Below, in pieces: positions 25,811 to 33,326 of a stretch of 64,000 nt of DNA (position 1 is the first letter of the stretch; each line of letters begins with the position of its first letter). Source of the DNA: Clostridium vitabionis (GTDB lineage: Bacteria > Bacillota > Clostridia > Lachnospirales > Lachnospiraceae). The notes beneath the pieces are model-generated. The model had not been told where the DNA came from, searched no databases, and was given only the letters and a program-made list of their open reading frames with translations. The position numbers were made by a program, and so were the translations under genes. The stretch lies in assembly GCF_015351765.1 (NCBI RefSeq), contig NZ_JADKQA010000001.1, positions 628,394 to 692,393 on the forward strand, given 5' to 3'.

Positions 25811-26842
25811 ATGGCAGTCGTTGATCATGTGATCACTTCGGAGGTCGGGAAAAACGGAAGTTTTGAGCGGCAGGGAAACCGTTTCACCACGCCATTTTCC
25901 GCAAACCCGGATGCGGAAAAGAAAGGCCTTCTCCCGGTGGAGGCGGGGCGCTACCGCCTGATCTGGGCGCCGGTCTGCCCCTGGGCAACGCGCTCGATGA
26001 TTGTCCGCGAGCTTCTCGGCCTCGACCGGACAGACCCGGAGACCGGGATGCCGATCCTGAGTGTCGGTAAGGCGGATCCGATCCGCCCGGATGTCCCCTG
26101 GAGCGACTGGGCATTTACCCTCGATCCCGGCGGGATTGACCCGGTTCTCCACGTGCACCTGCTTTCCGAGGTTTACTACCATTCCGACCGGAGCTATACC
26201 GGGCGGCCGACGGTGCCTGCCGTGGTTGATCTCACGACCGGGAAAGTGGTCAATAACGACTATTTCCACCTGACCCTGTATTTTGAGACAGAGTGGAAGA
26301 AATTCCAGCGCGAGGGCGCGCCGGAGCTCTATCCGGCGGAGCTCAGGAAAGAGATTGACGAGCTGGACGACTATGTCTTCCACAACGTGAACAACGGGGT
26401 CTACCGGGCAGGATTTTCCCAGAGCCAGGAGGCGTACACCGCGGCCTGCCGCGATGTCTTTGCCGCCTTCGACCGACTGGAGGAGAGGCTGTCCCGGCAG
26501 CGGTTCCTTTTCGGCGATTATATCACCGAGGCGGATGTCCGCCTGTACGTGACGCTGGCCCGGTTTGACCTCGCCTACTTCAACGGTTTCCGGGTCAATT
26601 ACCGGATGCTCAGGGATTACCCGAATCTCTGGGGATATGCCCGGGATCTCTTCGCCGAGCCGGCCTTCGCCGACAACACGGATTTCGACGGGATCAAGAA
26701 GCATTACCATCTCTGCTGCCTGGCGACCAATCCCGACAGCATCCTTCCCGCGGGGCCGGATGAGGCGGTATGGTCGGAGCCGGCGGGGCGGGAGCATCTC
26801 TCCGCTGATCCGGAGCACAAGTTCCGGAGAAGCGGAGGCTGA
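25811..26842 (+). CDS. Glutathionyl-hydroquinone reductase-like protein
   Basis: A 343-residue Xi-class GST-like protein of normal length: VCPWATR (Cys56), TLDPGGIDPVLHVHLLSEVY, FLFGDYITEADVRLYVTLAR and YPNLWGYARDLFAEPAF. It starts two bases after the preceding paralog's stop, with GGAGG overlapping that gene's end, so the two are cotranscribed. It is the least modified of the three paralogs. The physiological thiol partner is uncertain because most Clostridia do not make glutathione. Confidence 0.93.
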   Translation: MAVVDHVITSEVGKNGSFERQGNRFTTPFSANPDAEKKGLLPVEAGRYRLIWAPVCPWATRSMIVRELLGLDRTDPETGMPILSVGKADPIRPDVPWSDWAFTLDPGGIDPVLHVHLLSEVYYHSDRSYTGRPTVPAVVDLTTGKVVNNDYFHLTLYFETEWKKFQREGAPELYPAELRKEIDELDDYVFHNVNNGVYRAGFSQSQEAYTAACRDVFAAFDRLEERLSRQRFLFGDYITEADVRLYVTLARFDLAYFNGFRVNYRMLRDYPNLWGYARDLFAEPAFADNTDFDGIKKHYHLCCLATNPDSILPAGPDEAVWSEPAGREHLSADPEHKFRRSGG

Positions 26843-26908
26843 GGGGAAATCAGTAACGGTTCAGATACCGTATGCGCTGCATGGTACAAAAACTTTCAGG
26901 AGGAACAG

Positions 26909-27037
26909 ATGATGTGTTGGATGTGTATTGCCGGAATGGCATGCTGCTGTAGAAAGAACTGTTCCTGTCAGAGGAAAATACTCACCTGGAAGTTCGGCGG
27001 GGTCTTGGGGCGATGTCCCGGTAGGGAAAGAGCATAG
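26909..27037 (+). CDS. Cys-rich 42-residue leader peptide
   Basis: An unlisted small reading frame with a strong site (AGGAGG, 26899-26904) before ATG. The 42-residue product has eight Cys and four Met. Seven of the Cys codons fall in the first 20 positions, including the run ACCCRKNCSC at 26939-26968. It is not membrane-like. Just beyond the Cys run, inside the frame, CTCACCTG (26981-26988) is complementary to the 5' arm of the terminator at 27140. This is the layout of a transcription attenuator sensing charged tRNA-Cys. A metal-binding miniprotein is the alternative. Confidence 0.6.
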   Translation: MMCWMCIAGMACCCRKNCSCQRKILTWKFGGVLGRCPGRERA

Positions 27038-27171
27038 AGAGATGGATCCGTTCGAGGAGATCGTATCCATTGACATGCTTTTGCAAGCTGGGCAACATAG
27101 AATCTGCAGCCCAGAAGCCGCAAATCACAGAACTCTTTCGGCAGGTGAGGAAAATCTCATCTGCCTTTTTT
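26981..27171 (+). promoter_or_regulatory. Putative cysteine attenuator (antiterminator and terminator)
   Basis: CTCACCTG (26981-26988) can pair over 8 bp with CAGGTGAG (27142-27149), which is also the 5' arm of the downstream terminator, so the two structures exclude one another. Between them lie hairpins GCTT-ttgc-AAGC (27078-27089) and CTGGGC / GCCCAG (about 27088-27113). Ribosome stalling at the Cys codons just upstream would leave CTCACCTG free and allow read-through. Confidence 0.5.
27140..27171 (+). terminator. Intrinsic terminator of the attenuator
   Basis: GGCAGGTGAG (27140-27149) pairs with CTCATCTGCC (27156-27165; one G-U), followed by TTTTTT. It stands between the GST genes and the M20/transsulfuration genes. 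Confidence 0.85.
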
Positions 27172-27307
27172 GTGTTTCTTCACCGTCGGTTACGGGAGCA
27201 GGACATCTTCCGGATACTGCGCGGAGATCCGCGTGAGGGCAGACGGCAATCCATGCGCGGAGATCCCGGGGAAGGCGTCCGCCAATACAGGTGCTGCGGT
27301 TCGGGAA

Positions 27308-27856
27308 ATGGCATTTCTTGTGAATACAATAGGTTCGGAATTTCCCGCAGACCGCCTCCGGGGAAATGCGGTATTTACCCCGACTTTGCTGGAAACCGGG
27401 GATGATGGGGCAATTTCAGCCACCTTTGATGGGCGGCTTACCGATGAGCGTGACAGGAGTGTGATCAGGGAAGCTGTCCTTCGGATCACAAAGGCGGCTG
27501 AATCCATTTTCGGGCTCCCAACGGAATCAGCCTGGAAAACCATCAGCGGGACGGTGGTCAATGACCGAGCCTGCACCGACCTCGCCGCAGAGGTCATCCG
27601 GGATGTTCTCGGAAAAGACCATGTGCGGTTCGGGCAGCCGGTGATGTTCGGTGAAGATTTCCGGAGATACCGCGAAATTACGGACAACCAGGTATTTGCC
27701 CTCCTGGGCGGCGCGGGCGATTTCCCCTGCTTTTCCCTTCACAACAGCCGGGTTCGTTTTGATGACCGGGCAATCAGGAGCGGTATCTGCTATGAGGCTG
27801 GGTTTGCCCTCGAGTACTTGGCTCGGGGGGCATACCGGAAGAGAGGAGAATCATGA
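27308..27856 (+). pseudogene. C-terminal part of an M20-family amidohydrolase
   Basis: The translation resembles the second half of an M20 amidohydrolase/deacetylase: end of the lid domain (FTPTLLETGDDGAISATFDG), then the catalytic C-terminus with the metal-ligand region MFGEDFRRY and the HNSRVRFDDRAIRSG region. The N-terminal catalytic domain with its HxD motif is absent. The frame is open from 27170, inside the terminator; ATG 27308 has no convincing ribosome site. Full-length relatives are about 390-400 residues. In related operons the enzyme removes N-acetyl groups from cysteine conjugates. Confidence 0.65.
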
Positions 27857-28230
27857 AATCGGAAAAAATAATTACTCTTTGTTTTCATGGCCCTGGAGGA
27901 CATGCTTCCATGCCGCATTTTGCCGGGAATCCGCTATCTGCCCTATGCGCCCTCGTACCTGTGGCCGAAGGCATCTCCCGTCGGATACTCGAAGCGGGCG
28001 AGAGGGGGAGGATTTATTTTCTCAGCGCCAGTTCAGGAACAAAGAGTAACGTTATTCCGGAGACTGCGGAGGCCAAGGTGGCCATTACCGCATCCGCGGA
28101 CGACGGGCAGGCCGCGGACAGGATTCTTCTGCATCTCCGGGACGAACTTTTCCGGGAAGCGCAGGGCATGGCTGATGTGTACCGGGTACAGGCAGAATTT
28201 ATAGACGGAAAATCGCTGATCGACAAATGA
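27853..28230 (+). pseudogene. Isolated M20 dimerisation (lid) domain fragment
   Basis: A 125-residue frame starting by ATGA overlap with the preceding fragment and preceded by GAGGAGA. It matches only the M20 lid domain: HGPGGHASMPHFAGNPLSALC and SGTKSNVIPETAEAKVAI. In an intact enzyme this domain precedes the part encoded by the upstream fragment, so the order is permuted, as if two paralogous copies recombined. It could still be translated, but it lacks catalytic residues. Confidence 0.65.
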
Positions 28231-28246
28231 TACGAGGAGGAAAATC

Positions 28247-29479
28247 ATGAACAGGGAGCAGGAAAATTTCAGGAAACAGCAGCCGCAGACATTCGGAAAA
28301 AGGTTCAACACCAGGCTGATTCACGGGGGAAAGCCATTTGTCTCCGAAGCGCGCGAGGTGATCACCCCGATTTATACGACATCGACATTCCGGCAGAAGA
28401 GCTTCTCGGATCACAGCGGCTATGGCTATGCCAGGGGGCAGAACCCCACGAGGGAGGCAGCGGAGACGCTGGTTGCGGATCTCGAGAACGCTGCGTACGG
28501 TTTTGGCTTTTCTTCCGGCATGGCGGCTATCGATGCGGCACTTCATGTATTTTCCAGCGGAGATACGGTTCTTGTCCTGGGTAATGTTTATGGCGGCACC
28601 GACGGCCTGTTCAGGGCGGTCTACGAAAATTTCGGCATTCATGGCAGGGAGATTATTGTTGAGGACACCGGAATCTCCGGGGATTATCAGAAGAAAGTTC
28701 TGGAAGCGGTGAAGGCAGCGGTCACCACGGAGGTAAAGGGGATTTATTTTGAGACGCCCTCCAATCCGACCCTTGCTGTGCTCGATATGGAAGAAATCGT
28801 AGATACTGCGAAGAAATACGGGCTGGTTACGATCGTGGACAACACATTTTCCTCCCCGTACATCCAGAAGCCGCTCGACTTCGGCATCGACATTGTGGTT
28901 GAGAGTGCGACAAAATACCTTGGAGGGCACAGTGACCTGATCGCCGGTTTCGCGGTGACAAACCGGGAGGATCTTGCGCAGAAGATCTCCTCTGCCCAGC
29001 ACCTTGCCGGGGGAATCCTGCCGCCGTTTGATTCTTATCTTCTGGTGCGCAGTATCAAGACCCTTTCTGTCCGCCTTGACCGCCAGGTAGAGAATGCGGT
29101 GAAGCTCGTCAGGTTCCTTGAGGAGAATGACGCGGTTGATCTCGTGCATTATCCCGGGCTGCCGGCAGATCCGGGCTACGCGATTCAGCGGAAGCAGGCC
29201 AGAAATGGCGGGGCGATGTTTTCCTTCCTCTTGAATCAGCGTTACGATGTCGGCACATTCCTGGATTCTCTCCAGATCTTCACGGACGGCGCGAGCTTAG
29301 GCGGCGTGGAATCCCTGATCGGCCACTCTGCCTCAACATCCCAACGAGGTGTTCCGGAAGAACAGCGGCAGAAGCTGGGGATCCTGGATAACCTGATCCG
29401 TGTCTCCCCCGGGATTGAGGATGGGGAAGATCTTGTGGCTGACTTCCAGCAGGCGTTCGCGAGGGCGCGGAAGGAGTGA
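28247..29479 (+). CDS. Cys/Met-metabolism PLP enzyme (cystathionine gamma-synthase/lyase family)
   Basis: A 410-residue fold-type I PLP enzyme of the transsulfuration family. The PLP lysine is in ESATKYLGGHSDLIAG, the cofactor Asp in VDNTFSSPYIQKPL, and SGMAAIDAAL and YARGQNPTREAAE are family signatures; SLGGVESLIGHSAS is near the C-terminus. Sequence alone does not separate gamma-synthase, gamma-lyase and O-acylhomoserine sulfhydrylase activities. It lies downstream of the Cys attenuator and the M20 fragments, consistent with releasing or fixing sulfur from imported cysteine compounds. Confidence 0.93.
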   Translation: MNREQENFRKQQPQTFGKRFNTRLIHGGKPFVSEAREVITPIYTTSTFRQKSFSDHSGYGYARGQNPTREAAETLVADLENAAYGFGFSSGMAAIDAALHVFSSGDTVLVLGNVYGGTDGLFRAVYENFGIHGREIIVEDTGISGDYQKKVLEAVKAAVTTEVKGIYFETPSNPTLAVLDMEEIVDTAKKYGLVTIVDNTFSSPYIQKPLDFGIDIVVESATKYLGGHSDLIAGFAVTNREDLAQKISSAQHLAGGILPPFDSYLLVRSIKTLSVRLDRQVENAVKLVRFLEENDAVDLVHYPGLPADPGYAIQRKQARNGGAMFSFLLNQRYDVGTFLDSLQIFTDGASLGGVESLIGHSASTSQRGVPEEQRQKLGILDNLIRVSPGIEDGEDLVADFQQAFARARKE

Positions 29480-29572
29480 AGCTCTTTTGGTTAATCTTGA
29501 AGAAACTGCAAAAATGCGAAGAAAAAATCTTGTAACTGTTCAGCCCCCCAATGTCAGTTCGTTAAGCTCAAA

Positions 29573-29610
29573 GGGTTAGATTACATAAGGGGTCTAACCC
29601 ATATTTTTTG
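29573..29610 (+). terminator. Intrinsic terminator after the transsulfuration gene
   Basis: GGGTTAGA (29573-29580) pairs with TCTAACCC (29593-29600), followed by ATATTTTTTG. It ends the sulfur island. Confidence 0.85.
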
Positions 29611-29782
29611 AAAAATCTTAAAAATAGATTGACACAGAAACCAAAAAGTGCGGAAATACAATAATGAAATATGGAAGAAATGTACATAATTGGAAAATTA
29701 AATTTTGAAGAAATATCATATTTATGAAGATATGATTTTGAAGGAATGTTGAATATGCGTTGAGGAAATCTTGAAAATTTAC
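29611..29782. other. AT-rich spacer before the insertion element
   Basis: This stretch is much richer in A and T than its surroundings and ends at the inferred insertion target TTTAC (29778-29782). TTGACA occurs near 29625 without a properly spaced -10. No gene was found. Confidence 0.5.
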
Positions 29783-29820
29783 CGGCACATTCTCGTGACT
29801 TCAGTCATGAGTTAGCCGGT
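29781..29820 (+). repeat. Left-end hairpin of the IS605-type element
   Basis: An 8-bp stem (one G-T pair) with a TTCA loop, nested in a 6-bp outer stem. TnpA recognises such hairpins at each end. Confidence 0.75.
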
Positions 29821-29887
29821 AGAAGAATTTAGAAACTTTTTAGATCATGCAGGTGCCAATTACCACTGCATATGCTATAATAATTAC

Positions 29888-30319
29888 ATGGATAAAAGTG
29901 TTTATGATACAAGAAAAAATGATCTTACATATGGTCGTGGATATGTGTACAGCATTCAGTATCACATTGTATGGTGTACAAAATATCGTAAAGCTGTCCT
30001 TCGGCACGGCATCGACGATGACCTGAAAGCGTATCTGATGCAGATTGCGGCAGATTACGATTTCAGTATTCAGGCTATGGAAGTCATGCCGGACCATGTA
30101 CATCTGCTCATATCCTGTAAGCCGCAATTCTGCCCGTCGAATATGATCAAAATCCTGAAGGGCAATACAGCAAGATGGATGTTTATTCATCATCCGGAAC
30201 TGAAATCCAGCCTTTGGGGCGGGCACTTATGGAATCCATCCTATTGTATTGTCACGGTAAGTGACCGAACAAGGGAAATGGTTGAGCACTATATTCATTC
30301 TCAGAAAGCGAAATCATGA
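29888..30319 (+). CDS. tnpA: IS200/IS605-family transposase TnpA
   Basis: Y1 HUH transposase of 143 residues that cuts and rejoins single-stranded ends. The metal motif is H70-V-H72 in MPDHVHLLIS, and the nucleophilic Tyr135 lies in VEHYIHSQ with a Gln four residues later. The length is normal for the family, so it is probably active. It overlaps tnpB by ATGA. Confidence 0.94.
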   Translation: MDKSVYDTRKNDLTYGRGYVYSIQYHIVWCTKYRKAVLRHGIDDDLKAYLMQIAADYDFSIQAMEVMPDHVHLLISCKPQFCPSNMIKILKGNTARWMFIHHPELKSSLWGGHLWNPSYCIVTVSDRTREMVEHYIHSQKAKS

Positions 30320-31665
30320 AGCTGACTGCCACGTATTCCGTGAAACTAAATAAGAACGGCATATCCCGTGCCCTGAAAGATACGGTTGATCTCTACAGGA
30401 AAGCTGTGGATTTTTACATTTCCGTCATTAACGGTGAGTGGGATGCTGCCTTTTGCACGATCACAACGCAGAAAGCGGCGGTTAATACAGCGGAAGCATT
30501 GTCTGTTGCGACGAAGAAGCGCCCTGCTGTGAAATACGACTTTGGCACCGGGTTCTACAAGTTTCCCAGCTACTTACGAAGAGCGGGAATTGCGGAAGCC
30601 TTTGGAAAGGTGTCTTCCTACAGATCAAACCTTGCAAACTGGGAATCTTCCGATCCCCGTACCAGGGGCGCAAGACCCGGTTTCCCGAAGGCAGGCTTTG
30701 TGTGCCCTGCCCTGTACAGAGGCAACTGCTATGTCCGCGTGGATCATTACACCGCACGGATCAAAGCTTTTGTCCGCAACACATGGGATTGGATCACAGT
30801 CCGCCTCCGCAAAACGGATGTGGATTATATCCTGCGCCACTGCCAGTTTCGAAAGGAATGTGTACCTACGCTTCAGAAACGTGGCAAGTGCTGGTATCTG
30901 GATTTTCCATTTCAGCAGGAAGGTAAGCTGCACAATACAGAGATTTTCAATCAGACCATAGTGGCGGTCGATCTTGGCATGAACAGCTGCTGTGTATGTT
31001 CGGTCATGCGGCCGGATGGCACGATCCTTGGAAGACGATTTCTCCGCCTTCCAAGAGAGTACGACTCTCTTACCCGCAAGGTATCGCACATAAAATACGC
31101 GCAGCGGCATGGCTCGAGAAGCGTGCGCCGCTTATGGAAGCTTGCTGATGGTGTGAATGATGATATTGCCGTAAAGACAGCGCAGTTTATTCTTGATACC
31201 GCTGTCCTGTACAGCGCTGACACGATTGTCTTCGAACACCTCGACCTTAGCGGCAGGAAACGCGGCTCAAAACGTCAGCGCCTGCACTTATGGAAGGCAA
31301 GACGTGTACAGGCGGTTGTCAGCGACAAGGCGCACGCCCTTTCCATGCGGATCAGCAGGATCAATGCCTGGGGGACCTCACGTCTTGCGTTTGACGGCTC
31401 CGGCAGGATCCTGCGCGGCAGGGAGTCTTCCAAGACAAATGGGAATTACAGCCTGTGTGAGTTTCAGACAGGCAAGGTATACAACTGCGATCTCAATGCC
31501 AGCTACAATATCGGGTCACGATATTTTGTGCGTGAGATCTTAAAGTCCCTTCCGGTAACGGAAGGGCAGCGCATCCAGGCAAAAGTTCCCGGATGTGCAA
31601 AGAGAAGTACCTGCACACTGTCCACACTCATTCGTTTAGACGCAGAACTCCATGCTGCGGCATAG
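30316..31665 (+). CDS. tnpB: RNA-guided nuclease TnpB
   Basis: A 449-residue TnpB/IS1341-type protein, an ancestor-like relative of Cas12 that cuts DNA with an element-encoded guide RNA. The RuvC triad is complete: Asp219 (AVDLGMNS), Glu307 (IVFEHLD) and Asp392 (NCDLNASYNIG). The zinc-ribbon region between the last two is degenerate: the first CxxC pair is replaced by TSRLAFDGSG and only single Cys remain (SLCEF, YNCD). It is coupled to tnpA by a 4-base overlap. Confidence 0.9.
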   Translation: MKLTATYSVKLNKNGISRALKDTVDLYRKAVDFYISVINGEWDAAFCTITTQKAAVNTAEALSVATKKRPAVKYDFGTGFYKFPSYLRRAGIAEAFGKVSSYRSNLANWESSDPRTRGARPGFPKAGFVCPALYRGNCYVRVDHYTARIKAFVRNTWDWITVRLRKTDVDYILRHCQFRKECVPTLQKRGKCWYLDFPFQQEGKLHNTEIFNQTIVAVDLGMNSCCVCSVMRPDGTILGRRFLRLPREYDSLTRKVSHIKYAQRHGSRSVRRLWKLADGVNDDIAVKTAQFILDTAVLYSADTIVFEHLDLSGRKRGSKRQRLHLWKARRVQAVVSDKAHALSMRISRINAWGTSRLAFDGSGRILRGRESSKTNGNYSLCEFQTGKVYNCDLNASYNIGSRYFVREILKSLPVTEGQRIQAKVPGCAKRSTCTLSTLIRLDAELHAAA

Positions 31666-31759
31666 GGTATCGGTATCTTAACTGTATCTGTGGTCAGCGA
31701 GTCCATTACTGCCGGAAGGTGGTATGGAAGCACGCGACTTTAGTCGTGTGAGACTTCAC
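31600..31759 (+). ncRNA. Probable omega (guide) RNA and right end
   Basis: In this family the guide RNA covers the 3' end of tnpB and the right end, with the guide taken from the flanking DNA. The right-end hairpin (31731-31750) lies here; the predicted guide would be the bases following about 31760. The boundaries are inferred from family knowledge, not seen. Confidence 0.45.
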
Positions 31760-31919
31760 TAATTACGAGAATTCCATATAATACATATTGTGGAAGCTGC
31801 GAAACAGCAAAAGCACATGGCATGATCAATAAGTGGAGAAGGGTATTTTTCGTGCCTGTATCATTTTTTTAAGGGGCGTTCACACAAGAATACGCAAGCG
31901 GCATAAGAGGGGGACATCG
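31760..31919 (+). other. Spacer between the insertion element and the AAA ATPase gene
   Basis: AT-rich. It contains TATAAT (31777-31782) with a poor -35 (CTTCAC, 31754-31759) formed by the element's end. It may provide weak transcription of the ATPase gene. The frame of the next gene is open through part of it. Confidence 0.35.
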
Positions 31920-33296
31920 ATGGGTGTATTTTTTAGGCGGAAAGCGTATGACGAACTCGTGCGATGGAAGAAGGAATATGCGGATCAATATGCCGTTCTG
32001 CTGGAGGGAGCAAGGCGGGTCGGAAAATCCACAATTGCAGAGCATTTTGCCAGGAAGGAATATCGCTCGTACATCCTGATTGACTTTGCAACGGTTTCCG
32101 ACGATATTCGGGGCTGTTTCGACAGTATCGGGAACATAGATCTTTTTTTTCTCAGGCTGCAGGCTGTCACAGGAATCACCCTGTATGAACATGAGTCCGT
32201 GATCATTTTTGATGAGGTACAGTTATTTCCCAGAGCCAGGCAGGCAATTAAATTTCTGGTCAAAGATGGGCGGTATCATTATATTGAGATCGGCTCGTTG
32301 ATCTCGATCAGGAAAAATGTTCAGAACATCCTGATCCCATCCGAGGAGATGAAGATCACCGTTTATCCCATGGATTATGAGGAGTTCCTTCTCGCAACAG
32401 GAAAGGGCGGCTATCATCTGATCCGGCGGCTGTACAAAACAGGGGCAGCCGTTGGCCAGAAGATCAATATAGAACTCATGCGCACTTTTCGGCTCTATAT
32501 GGCAGTCGGCGGTATGCCGCAGGCAGTTGAGGCTTACCTTGACGGAAAAAATTTCTCGCAGATCGATATCGTCAAACGAAATATCATCCGGCTTTATGAA
32601 GATGATTTTCGAAAGCTTGATCCGTCGGGAAGGGTTTCCGCGATGTATCATGCAATTCCGGCACAATTATCCAGGGATTTCAGACAGTACCGTGTGAACC
32701 GGGCGGTAAAGGAGAAGCGCCGCTCGAAAAAAGCCGATGAACTGCTCTGCGAACTATTGGATTCAAAGACGGTCAACATCTGTTATCATGTGACCGACCC
32801 AGGAGTCAGTCTTCTGCTGACAGAGGATCTGGATAGTTACAAGCTTTATATCGGAGACACCGGACTGTTTTTCACACTGATGTTCATGGACCGCCTGGCG
32901 GTGGAAAACGAAATTTACTCGAAATTGCTGTCGGACCACCTGCCGGCAAATCTCGGATATTTCTATGAGAATGCGGTTGCCCAGATCATTGTGGCAGCAG
33001 GCCGTGTGCCGTATTATCATACTTGGGAGAAAAAAGGCAGCACCCATTATTATGAGGTGGATTTTCTTATCTCACAAGGATCAAGGGTAACTGGTATAGA
33101 AGTCAAATCATCGGGAATCGGGAAGCATGAATCCCTATCTGCATTTAAAAAGCAGTACCGGCAGCATTGTAAAGAGGTTTATGTTATTTCCCAGAAAGAC
33201 GTGGGAGATAAAGACGGAATCAAATATCTGCCTGTGTATATGCTGCCGTGCCTTCTGGAAGATCAGGAGATCTCCGGAAGTGGGATTTCTACCTGA
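31920..33296 (+). CDS. AAA_14 / DUF4143 ATPase
   Basis: A 458-residue ATPase of the widespread AAA_14-DUF4143 type. Walker A is GARRVGKST, Walker B is VIIFDEVQLFPRARQ, and the C-terminal DUF4143 part is nuclease-like (YYEVDFLISQGSRVTGIEVKSSG). Its role is unknown; such genes are common and mobile in anaerobes. The frame opens at 31833, but AGAGGGGGA precedes the ATG at 31920. Its base composition is lower in GC than the flanking core genes, and it adjoins the insertion element, consistent with acquisition. Confidence 0.9.
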   Translation: MGVFFRRKAYDELVRWKKEYADQYAVLLEGARRVGKSTIAEHFARKEYRSYILIDFATVSDDIRGCFDSIGNIDLFFLRLQAVTGITLYEHESVIIFDEVQLFPRARQAIKFLVKDGRYHYIEIGSLISIRKNVQNILIPSEEMKITVYPMDYEEFLLATGKGGYHLIRRLYKTGAAVGQKINIELMRTFRLYMAVGGMPQAVEAYLDGKNFSQIDIVKRNIIRLYEDDFRKLDPSGRVSAMYHAIPAQLSRDFRQYRVNRAVKEKRRSKKADELLCELLDSKTVNICYHVTDPGVSLLLTEDLDSYKLYIGDTGLFFTLMFMDRLAVENEIYSKLLSDHLPANLGYFYENAVAQIIVAAGRVPYYHTWEKKGSTHYYEVDFLISQGSRVTGIEVKSSGIGKHESLSAFKKQYRQHCKEVYVISQKDVGDKDGIKYLPVYMLPCLLEDQEISGSGIST

Positions 33297-33326
33297 ATCA
33301 GATTGCGTCATCGAGGGGTAAAAGAT

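Larger units (their letters stand above)
29783..31759 (+). mobile_element. IS200/IS605-type element (tnpA plus tnpB)
   Basis: About 1.98 kb. The left end has a subterminal imperfect hairpin: CTCGTGAC-TTCA-GTCATGAG (29792-29811) inside ACCGGC / GCCGGT (29781-29786 and 29815-29820). The right end has CACGCGAC-TTTA-GTCGTGTG (31731-31750). There are no terminal inverted repeats or target duplication, as expected for single-strand, Y1-type transposition. The ends are inferred from TTTAC on the left and TTCAC (31755-31759) on the right. Both genes appear intact. Confidence 0.85.

Noticed and set aside
26843-27140. SAM or T-box riboswitch upstream of the M20 / transsulfuration genes
   Set aside because: None of the conserved cores of those riboswitches is present; the Cys-rich frame plus complementary strands explains the region better.
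27042-27237. A 65-codon frame running across the attenuator terminator
   Set aside because: It has no ribosome site and passes through the hairpin and U-tract; it is a chance open frame.
27170-27307. Upstream extension of the M20 fragment from TTG at 27170
   Set aside because: That codon lies in the U-tract of the terminator, and the added residues include an imperfect DNA duplication rather than M20 sequence.
31833-31919. N-terminal extension of the AAA ATPase
   Set aside because: No ribosome site; the conserved family N-terminus begins just after the ATG at 31920, which has one.
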